This document shows, in pieces, positions 35,093-40,469 of a stretch of DNA of 40,469 nucleotides; within the stretch, counting starts at the first letter, position 1; each line of letters opens with the position of its first letter. Source of the DNA: an uncultured Bacteroidota bacterium (GTDB lineage: Bacteria > Bacteroidota > Bacteroidia > Chitinophagales > LD1); NCBI GenBank assembly GCA_903861145.1, contig CAIOTH010000076.1, forward strand, positions 1-40,469. The letters are read 5' to 3'. Both the position numbers and the translations under genes were made by a program. A model generated the notes under the pieces. That model did not search any database. It worked only from the letters and a program-made list of their open reading frames with translations, and was not told the origin of the DNA.

Positions 35093-35683
35093 TTGCTGCT
35101 TCCCTTGAAACAACTTGCGCTGGCCTTTCTGTTTACTTTCTCGTTGGCACTTAACGCGCAAAAGCATATTTACGATGTCGAACTCTTCGGAAAGAAAATA
35201 GGCAGCACTATCGTTGAGCGCATTGATAAAGGTAACGGAGAAATGGAATACAAATTAGATAGCCATTCGGAAGTGAATATTCTGTTCACGCATAAAACTT
35301 CCAGCATGAATATGGATGTGGTTTATAAAAACGGCCAGCTTATTTCATCGTACGTAAAAAATGTAAAGGATGATGTTACAGAGATAGTAAGTATTATATG
35401 GGACGGTGCGCGATACATTATTAAAAAGGGACAAGAAACATTACAATTAAAACAAGCTGTAGATTTTTCGAACTCGCTGCTTTACTTTATTGAACCGGTG
35501 GGAAGGCAGCGCATTTTTTCGGAACGGCTCGGTCAGTTTTGCGCCTTTAAAACCGTAAGCCCCGGTGTATATGAATGTAAACTTGATAATGGCGTTGATA
35601 ATATTTACCGGTATAAAAACGGTTTGCTTGTTGAACTTGAAATGAGCAAGGGCGCCAGTGTTTTTATGAAATTAGTGAAGTAG
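35093..35683 (+). CDS. DUF6134-like exported protein
   Basis: The protein has up to 196 residues. No ATG is available between an in-frame TAA at 35075 and the signal sequence, so translation probably starts at a TTG (35093 or 35105). The signal peptide ends SLALNAQ. The mature part has IYDVELFGKKIGSTIVERID, VYKNGQLISSYVKN, IIWDGARYIIKKG, GRQRIFSERLGQF and a final NIYRYKNGLLVELEMSKGAS. This resembles the DUF6134 family of Bacteroidota as I remember it; its function is unknown. The gene lies 57 bp after purT and 37 bp before the nitrilase-family gene, so the three may be read together. Confidence 0.7.
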   Translation: MLLPLKQLALAFLFTFSLALNAQKHIYDVELFGKKIGSTIVERIDKGNGEMEYKLDSHSEVNILFTHKTSSMNMDVVYKNGQLISSYVKNVKDDVTEIVSIIWDGARYIIKKGQETLQLKQAVDFSNSLLYFIEPVGRQRIFSERLGQFCAFKTVSPGVYECKLDNGVDNIYRYKNGLLVELEMSKGASVFMKLVK

Positions 35684-35720
35684 CAATTTTGCCGAAGCCT
35701 TTATGTAATAAGTAGCCTGA

Positions 35721-36854
35721 ATGTCCAAAAGAATCCTCCAATTTATAGCCGCATTGTTTATTGTTGCCATGTTATACTCCATGTGGGCATATACCGGCAG
35801 GCAGTACACCGCAGACAAAACCTACAAGGGCAAAATTGAGATGCAGGAGTTTGGTACCGACTCCGGCCGCGGTAATATTGTGAGCATACAGCCCTTTATG
35901 TATCCCGATGATTATGCCTCGGAAAAAACCTTTCATGATGCACTTGAAATGTATGTGCACCGCGCTGCACTAAACGGCTGGTTGCATAAAAATACTGTGG
36001 TCTCGTTTCCTGAATACCTTGGCACATGGCTGGTTGTAGCCGGCGAAAAGAGGTCTGTGTTTACTGCCAAAACCGTGCATCAGGCTATGAACAACATGGT
36101 GCTGTCAAACCCATTCAGGTTTATCACCAAATACTATATGGGTAGGGCAGGGGATAAAGCAGCGGAAGCGCTTTTTAGAATGAAGGCTGGGGAAATGGCT
36201 CATATCTATAACAATGTGTTCAGCGCATTAGCAAAACAATATGGCGTAACCATAGTTGCGGGCTCAATAGTTTTACCGGACCCGGCAATAAAAGACGGCG
36301 CATTGACTGTTTGCGATGGAAAACTCTATAACATAACTGTTGTTTACCAACCCGATGGCCGCGCTGATACAAACATTGTAAAGAAGGCCTTTCCGATTGC
36401 AGATGAACTGCCTTTTACGTGCAGCGCCAATTCTGCCAACATTCCTGTATTTAACACACCTGCGGGGAAAATGGCAGTCCTTATTTGTGCTGATAGCTGG
36501 TATCCTGAATGTTATAAGCAACCGGTGCATGGCCATGCCGATTTTGTAATTGTGCCTTCGTATGTTGAGGGTAATGGCGCCTTTAAAAAACCATGGCCCG
36601 GTTACAGCGGCTTTGATAACCCGGCCGATATTGACAAAAACGACATTGGTAAAATAACCATACTCGATGGCTGGGTGCGCTATGCACTACCCGGCCGCTT
36701 AAAACAAGCCGGTTTACAAAACGGTATTATTACGTACCTCCACGGCCAGTTCTGGGACCTGGGAAGCGATGCTCAGTTTGTGCTGGTTAAGCAAGGTGAA
36801 ACAATTGTTAAACAACCCAAGGCCGATGCAAGCGTAGTTAATTTATGGCTTTAG
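35721..36854 (+). CDS. Membrane-anchored carbon-nitrogen hydrolase (nitrilase superfamily)
   Basis: The 377 residues have an N-terminal transmembrane anchor (about 5-24), so the enzyme domain is probably periplasmic. The nitrilase triad appears as Glu98 (VVSFPEYLGTW), Lys221 or Lys222 (NIVKKAFPI) and nucleophile Cys256 (AVLICADSWYPE). QYGVTIVAGSIVLPD is the typical beta-strand before the Lys region. Substrates in this superfamily are amides or nitriles; here the substrate is unknown. An N-acyltransferase (Lnt) is unlikely because there are not enough membrane helices. The stop overlaps that of the convergent gene by 4 bp (36851-36854). Confidence 0.82.
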   Translation: MSKRILQFIAALFIVAMLYSMWAYTGRQYTADKTYKGKIEMQEFGTDSGRGNIVSIQPFMYPDDYASEKTFHDALEMYVHRAALNGWLHKNTVVSFPEYLGTWLVVAGEKRSVFTAKTVHQAMNNMVLSNPFRFITKYYMGRAGDKAAEALFRMKAGEMAHIYNNVFSALAKQYGVTIVAGSIVLPDPAIKDGALTVCDGKLYNITVVYQPDGRADTNIVKKAFPIADELPFTCSANSANIPVFNTPAGKMAVLICADSWYPECYKQPVHGHADFVIVPSYVEGNGAFKKPWPGYSGFDNPADIDKNDIGKITILDGWVRYALPGRLKQAGLQNGIITYLHGQFWDLGSDAQFVLVKQGETIVKQPKADASVVNLWL

Positions 36855-37342
36855 CAGTTGAATACACCCTTTCTATCCATATCCTTATTACGTAAATCTA
36901 ATCCACCTTCATATATAGACTTCATATCAGCCATGTGAAAAGTCCAGCCTTCGCCACACTGGACAACGAGGTTCTTTTTAACGTCTTCTTCCAACGGTAT
37001 ATTTTCCTGGGTCAACTCTACTAATGTAAGGCCGCGGTCTTCGCTTAGTTTAACGGTAACAGTGCAACCGGCAAATAAAAACTGAAGCTTGTCAACACCG
37101 TTCACCTCAAGTATTGTTCCTTTTTCAACGCCATCGTAACCATGCCAGTGCCACTCGTAGGTATCACCCTTCTCAATCGAACTGTCAGCAGGCCTTACTG
37201 TGCCATCAGCTTTTTTAAAATCGGCGTGGCTAAGAAACCAATGTTCAAGGCCGCTTTGGGTTGTCCATGCTTTGTACAAGGTTGCTATATCTGCTTTAAT
37301 GGCAATTCTCTTGGTAAATTTTGACCAGTCGTTGTTTAGCAT
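36851..37342 (-). CDS. AHSA1/SRPBCC-domain protein
   Basis: The protein has 163 residues from ATG 37342; the frame runs on for 19 codons upstream, but the fold starts just after this Met. Motifs are those of AHSA1-like START proteins: FTKRIAIKADIATLYKAWTT, GLEHWFLSHADF, GDTYEWHWHGYDG, KGTILEVNGVDKLQF and TLVELTQENIP, with GWTFHMADMKSIYEGG at the end. These proteins have a hydrophobic ligand cavity; a specific role cannot be given. It is cytoplasmic, converges on the nitrilase-family gene with a 4-bp overlap of stop codons, and lies downstream of parC on the same strand. Confidence 0.82.
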   Translation of the reverse strand: MLNNDWSKFTKRIAIKADIATLYKAWTTQSGLEHWFLSHADFKKADGTVRPADSSIEKGDTYEWHWHGYDGVEKGTILEVNGVDKLQFLFAGCTVTVKLSEDRGLTLVELTQENIPLEEDVKKNLVVQCGEGWTFHMADMKSIYEGGLDLRNKDMDRKGVFNC

Positions 37343-37460
37343 ACAATGGATTTTTTTAGTGTTGAGAAAAAATGAGCAGGATATTAAACCCCAAGTCATA
37401 CAACATTACTCATTGGCTAATTGTTTTGGTTGGAATGCGCAGTTGCCGTAACACGAAAGC

Positions 37461-37494
37461 CCAATACTTCGCATTTGCCTCCTCGCAATGACAC
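37461..37494 (-). repeat. TCATTGCGAGGAGG-type dispersed repeat fragment
   Basis: On the minus strand GTGTCATTGCGAGGAGGCAA is followed by ATGCGAAGTATTGG. This matches a repeat I recall as common between genes in Bacteroidota (TCATTGCGAGGAGG... GAAGCAAT). It lies between the parC stop and the AHSA1-like gene. Confidence 0.5.
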
Positions 37495-37501
37495 ACCAGC
37501 G

Positions 37502-40096
37502 TTAAAACAAATCACCCTGCGAGCCTTTCTTGCTCGCCTTAGGGTTTACACTTAACTCAATCGTGGTGCCCATATCAACCTCATCAGGTAAATCCTCCTC
37601 CTTAACTACCTCGTGTATCTTACCGGTGACATCAAATTGAGTTAGACGATTGCCGAGGGCTTTCCAGCCTTTTACATCAATCATGTCTTTAACGTTTACT
37701 TCCTCCTCAGCCTTTTCTTTAGCCTTGCCTTTGGTAACGTTAAACTTAACCCACACATCGGTGCGCGATGAGAATACCATGAGCTTGGAGTTGTTATGCT
37801 CTGTAACTATCGGCGTTTTATACTTCTCGCTTTTCAGTTCAACCTTAAAGCGTTTTACGAAGTAGTTTTTGCTATCACCATCGTAATAAACAGCGGTGTA
37901 AACTTTGACCGGGTCAAACTTTTCGAGGAAGACGATGTCATCCATCTCGTATTTATTGGTCACTTCAAAGTTTGTCAATTCAACATTACCATCTTTAAAA
38001 GCAACAAGAATTTGGTTACCGGTATTAAACTCACCTAAGTAGACAGTCTTGTCTTTTTCCTCTGTAACAAGCCTTCCATATTTTTCATCTAGCCACAGTT
38101 TCACCCCACCAATTGACGATTGCCCCTTAGCAACCAAGTCAATTTTCCTAACCGGGAACTTAGTCATTATATTACCAATCGAGCTTCTGCCCTTAATATC
38201 AATGGTAGCAAAGTCAAACTCAAAATCCTTAATGCGCGCCGTAGAATTAGGATGCAACTGCACCTTTACAACTTCCGACTCTGAGTTCTGGTTAGCCGTA
38301 AAATAAATAACCTTGGTACCCGGGGTGCCCTGCGCCAATTCATATTCCTTATCGCGCGTAACACCGGTTACGTTAAAGCGTTTTACATAGGTGCGTTTAC
38401 TGCCACCATCGTAGTAAGCTACGTTGTATGCAGTGCGCTCATCGTTCTTTTTCCAAACTGCTACGTGTATTATATCCTTGCCCACAAACTTCTTGTCACC
38501 AATGCGGGTTACCATCATCTTCCCATTTCGGGTAAAGGCTATAATATCGTCCAGGTCACTGCACTCGCAAACAAACTCGTCTTTCTTTAAACCGGTACCT
38601 AAAAAACCTTCGACGTAGTTTACATATAGTTTGGCGTTGGTAGCGGCAACCTGTTTAACCTCAATTTCTTCAAACCCCTTTATCTCGGTTTTGCGTTCGC
38701 GCCCTTTGCCGTATTTCTTCAACAGGTTTTGGAAATAGGCAATAGTGTATTCATTCAAATGCTTAATGTCGTAAGCAACTTGCTTCAATTCTTTTTCAAT
38801 GCCTTTTATTTCTTCATCGGCTTTGAATGAATCGAACTTCGAAATACGCTTAATCTTTATTTCAGTCAACCTTACAATATCATCCTGTGTAACCTCTCTT
38901 CTAAACAACTTTTTGTAAGGCTTTAATCCCTTATCAATAGCTGCCAGCACTGCCTCCCATGTTTCCGACTCTTCAATGTTGCGGTAAATACGCTTTTCAA
39001 TAAATATCTTTTCAAGCGAAGAGAAATGCCATTTTTCATTCAGCTCTGCCTGGCGTATTTCCAACTCCTGTCCAAGCAACGATTTTGTTCTTTCAGTTGA
39101 AAGGCGCAGTATTTCATCAACAGTAATAAATACCGGTTTATCATTTACAATTACACAAGCATTCGGCGATATAGAACTTTGGCAATCTGTAAAAGCATAA
39201 AGCGCATCAATGGTAACATCAGGGTCAGTGCCCGGAACCAGCTCAATCAATATCTCAACATCTTTCGCAGTGTTATCCGATACCCGCTTAATCTTAATCT
39301 TGCCCTTATCCTGCGCCTTTAAAATACTGTCAATCAAACTACCGGTGGTCGTTCCAAAAGGTATCTCGCGAATAGCAATGGTCTTCTTATCTACCACCTC
39401 CATCTTCGCGCGAACTTTAACCCTACCTCCACGCTCACCCTTATTGTATTCACTCACATCAGCAAAACCGCCGGTTGGGAAATCCGGCATTATCCTAAAG
39501 CGCTTTCCCTCCAAATGATTGATAGATGCTTCACACAACTCAATAAAATTATGAGGCAATATTTTTGTCGAAAGTCCCACCGCAATACCCTCAGCCCCGT
39601 GCGCAAGCAGCAAAGGGAATTTCATCGGTAATGTAACCGGTTCCTTCTTACGCCCGTCGTACGATAACTGCCATTCAGTAGTTTGCGAATTAAAAGCAAC
39701 CTCCTTGGCAAACTTCGATAAACGCACTTCAATATAACGCGGCGCAGCGGCGCTGTCACCGGTGCGCACATCGCCCCAGTTACCCTGGCAATCAAACAGC
39801 AGCTCCTTCTGGCCCATGTTCACCAGTGCGTCACCTATACTAGCATCGCCGTGGGGGTGGTATTGCATACTTTGGCCAATAACGTTGGCTACCTTATTGA
39901 AACGGCCATCGTCCATTTCATTTAAGGCATGGAGTATACGACGCTGCACCGGTTTTAAACCATCTTCAATGGCCGGCACCGCGCGTTCCAAAATTACATA
40001 AGATGCATAGTCCAAAAACCAGTTCTTGAACATACCATCAACATGCAGGCGTAAATCCTCGCCCCTCGCTTCACTATTTGTAATATCTTCTGACAT
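37502..40096 (-). CDS. parC: DNA topoisomerase IV subunit A
   Basis: The 864 residues form a type IIA topoisomerase breakage-reunion subunit. The winged-helix and tower part has ASYVILERAVPAIEDGLKPV, RRILHALNEMDDG, HPHGDASIGDALVNMGQ and SAAAPRYIEVRLS, with catalytic Tyr121. The C-terminal pinwheel repeats (about 500-830) lack a GyrA-box, supporting ParC. The position equal to E. coli GyrA Ser83 is Ala85, followed by Ser86; Asp89 equals GyrA Asp87. This may be natural in this lineage and need not mean acquired quinolone resistance. With ParE it decatenates daughter chromosomes. It follows parE on the same strand across a 105-bp repeat-filled gap. Confidence 0.93.
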   Translation of the reverse strand: MSEDITNSEARGEDLRLHVDGMFKNWFLDYASYVILERAVPAIEDGLKPVQRRILHALNEMDDGRFNKVANVIGQSMQYHPHGDASIGDALVNMGQKELLFDCQGNWGDVRTGDSAAAPRYIEVRLSKFAKEVAFNSQTTEWQLSYDGRKKEPVTLPMKFPLLLAHGAEGIAVGLSTKILPHNFIELCEASINHLEGKRFRIMPDFPTGGFADVSEYNKGERGGRVKVRAKMEVVDKKTIAIREIPFGTTTGSLIDSILKAQDKGKIKIKRVSDNTAKDVEILIELVPGTDPDVTIDALYAFTDCQSSISPNACVIVNDKPVFITVDEILRLSTERTKSLLGQELEIRQAELNEKWHFSSLEKIFIEKRIYRNIEESETWEAVLAAIDKGLKPYKKLFRREVTQDDIVRLTEIKIKRISKFDSFKADEEIKGIEKELKQVAYDIKHLNEYTIAYFQNLLKKYGKGRERKTEIKGFEEIEVKQVAATNAKLYVNYVEGFLGTGLKKDEFVCECSDLDDIIAFTRNGKMMVTRIGDKKFVGKDIIHVAVWKKNDERTAYNVAYYDGGSKRTYVKRFNVTGVTRDKEYELAQGTPGTKVIYFTANQNSESEVVKVQLHPNSTARIKDFEFDFATIDIKGRSSIGNIMTKFPVRKIDLVAKGQSSIGGVKLWLDEKYGRLVTEEKDKTVYLGEFNTGNQILVAFKDGNVELTNFEVTNKYEMDDIVFLEKFDPVKVYTAVYYDGDSKNYFVKRFKVELKSEKYKTPIVTEHNNSKLMVFSSRTDVWVKFNVTKGKAKEKAEEEVNVKDMIDVKGWKALGNRLTQFDVTGKIHEVVKEEDLPDEVDMGTTIELSVNPKASKKGSQGDLF

Positions 40097-40106
40097 CTCT
40101 TTTATC

Positions 40107-40200
40107 GTGTTAATGTGTTAAAGTATTAAAGTGCGAATGTGATGACGAACAAAATTTGCATTAACCTTAACACGTTAACACCTTCGCACCTTAACACATC
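40107..40200. repeat. TTAACAC-type imperfect inverted repeat between parE and parC
   Basis: GTGTTAATGTGTTAAAGT with GTGCGAA on the left pairs imperfectly with TTCGCACCTTAACACATC and CCTTAACACGTTAACAC on the right. It is built of the same words as 33745-33857 and fills almost the whole gap. Confidence 0.6.
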
Positions 40201-40201
40201 T

Positions 40202-40469
40202 CTAAACCTCCATTTCCAATATCTCCGCCGCCTCACCATCTACGGTGTCTTTCTCTATCCGCAGGTTATCAATAATAAAATCCTGGCGTTGCTGGCTGTT
40301 TTTGCCCATGTAATATTCCAGCAATTGTTCAACCTTGGTTTTATCTTCAACAATCACCGGGCTCCACTTAATATTCTCACCAATAAAACCACCAAACTCC
40401 TCGGGGCTTATTTCACCCAAACCTTTAAATCGGGTAATCTCGGCTTTACCGTTTAGTTTTTTAATAGCG
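40202..40469 (-). CDS. parE: DNA topoisomerase IV subunit B, C-terminal end only
   Basis: Only the last 89 residues are present; the start lies beyond the right edge. They read AIKKLNGKAEITRFKGLGEI, then SPEEFGGFIGENIKWSP and a helical tail ending AAEILEMEV. The RFKGLGEI motif and its context are typical of the end of the GyrB/ParE family, after the TOPRIM domain. Its position directly upstream of parC on the same strand supports ParE rather than GyrB. ParE supplies ATPase and TOPRIM activity to topoisomerase IV. Confidence 0.85.
   Translation of the reverse strand, partial: AIKKLNGKAEITRFKGLGEISPEEFGGFIGENIKWSPVIVEDKTKVEQLLEYYMGKNSQQRQDFIIDNLRIEKDTVDGEAAEILEMEV

Noticed and set aside
35721-36854. 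Apolipoprotein N-acyltransferase (Lnt)
   Set aside because: The nitrilase fold is present but only one transmembrane segment is seen, whereas Lnt has several.

Overview
This window looks like a chromosomal segment of a gliding or T9SS-bearing member of the Bacteroidota, probably near the Chitinophagales/Sphingobacteriales. The evidence is type A and type B type IX secretion C-terminal domains, a PorP/SprF-family protein, SprB repeats, a LytTR regulator, GldK-like SUMF1 lipoproteins, candidate TAnnTTTG promoter elements, and dispersed intergenic repeats of kinds I recall from this phylum. I see no phage, transposase, CRISPR array, rRNA or tRNA.

Positions 1-15490, all minus strand, form a surface-protein region. 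In transcription order it has a 2845-residue SprB-like adhesin (15490-6953), a PorP/SprF-OmpA fusion 5 bp downstream (6947-5130), a membrane-anchored TPR/HTH regulator (5004-3187), and a collagen-like fibre protein whose C-terminus lies beyond base 1.

Positions 15845-23258, plus strand, hold an F420-type NADP oxidoreductase paired with a LOG-family protein, then a T9SS cargo with a CX4CH motif. Next come three tandem paralogous small exported proteins that I do not recognise, then ettA, an SDR oxidoreductase and a four-helix membrane protein. A perfect 20-bp inverted repeat separates this block from a second collagen-like fibre gene (26090-23430, minus strand). That protein is complete and ends in an S74 intramolecular chaperone. 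It is divergent from a membrane-bound LytTR regulator.

Positions 27112-33745 are accessory: a short exported T9SS-style domain protein, a 654-residue T9SS cargo, two lipoproteins (one SUMF1-like), and a 1.2-kb gene-free tract packed with repeats. The tract ends at a pair of paralogous exported proteins of unknown function, with another repeat copy between them.

Positions 33866-40469 are mostly housekeeping: purT, a DUF6134-like protein, a membrane-anchored nitrilase-family enzyme, an AHSA1/SRPBCC protein, and topoisomerase IV parC with the 3' end of parE.

The least ordinary items are the three-gene paralog cluster (18705-20140), the repeat-associated paralog pair (32346-33745), the higher-order duplication inside the giant adhesin, and the two collagen-like fibre genes that each neighbour a membrane-anchored transcription regulator. 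All functional statements come from reading the sequence; no database search was run.
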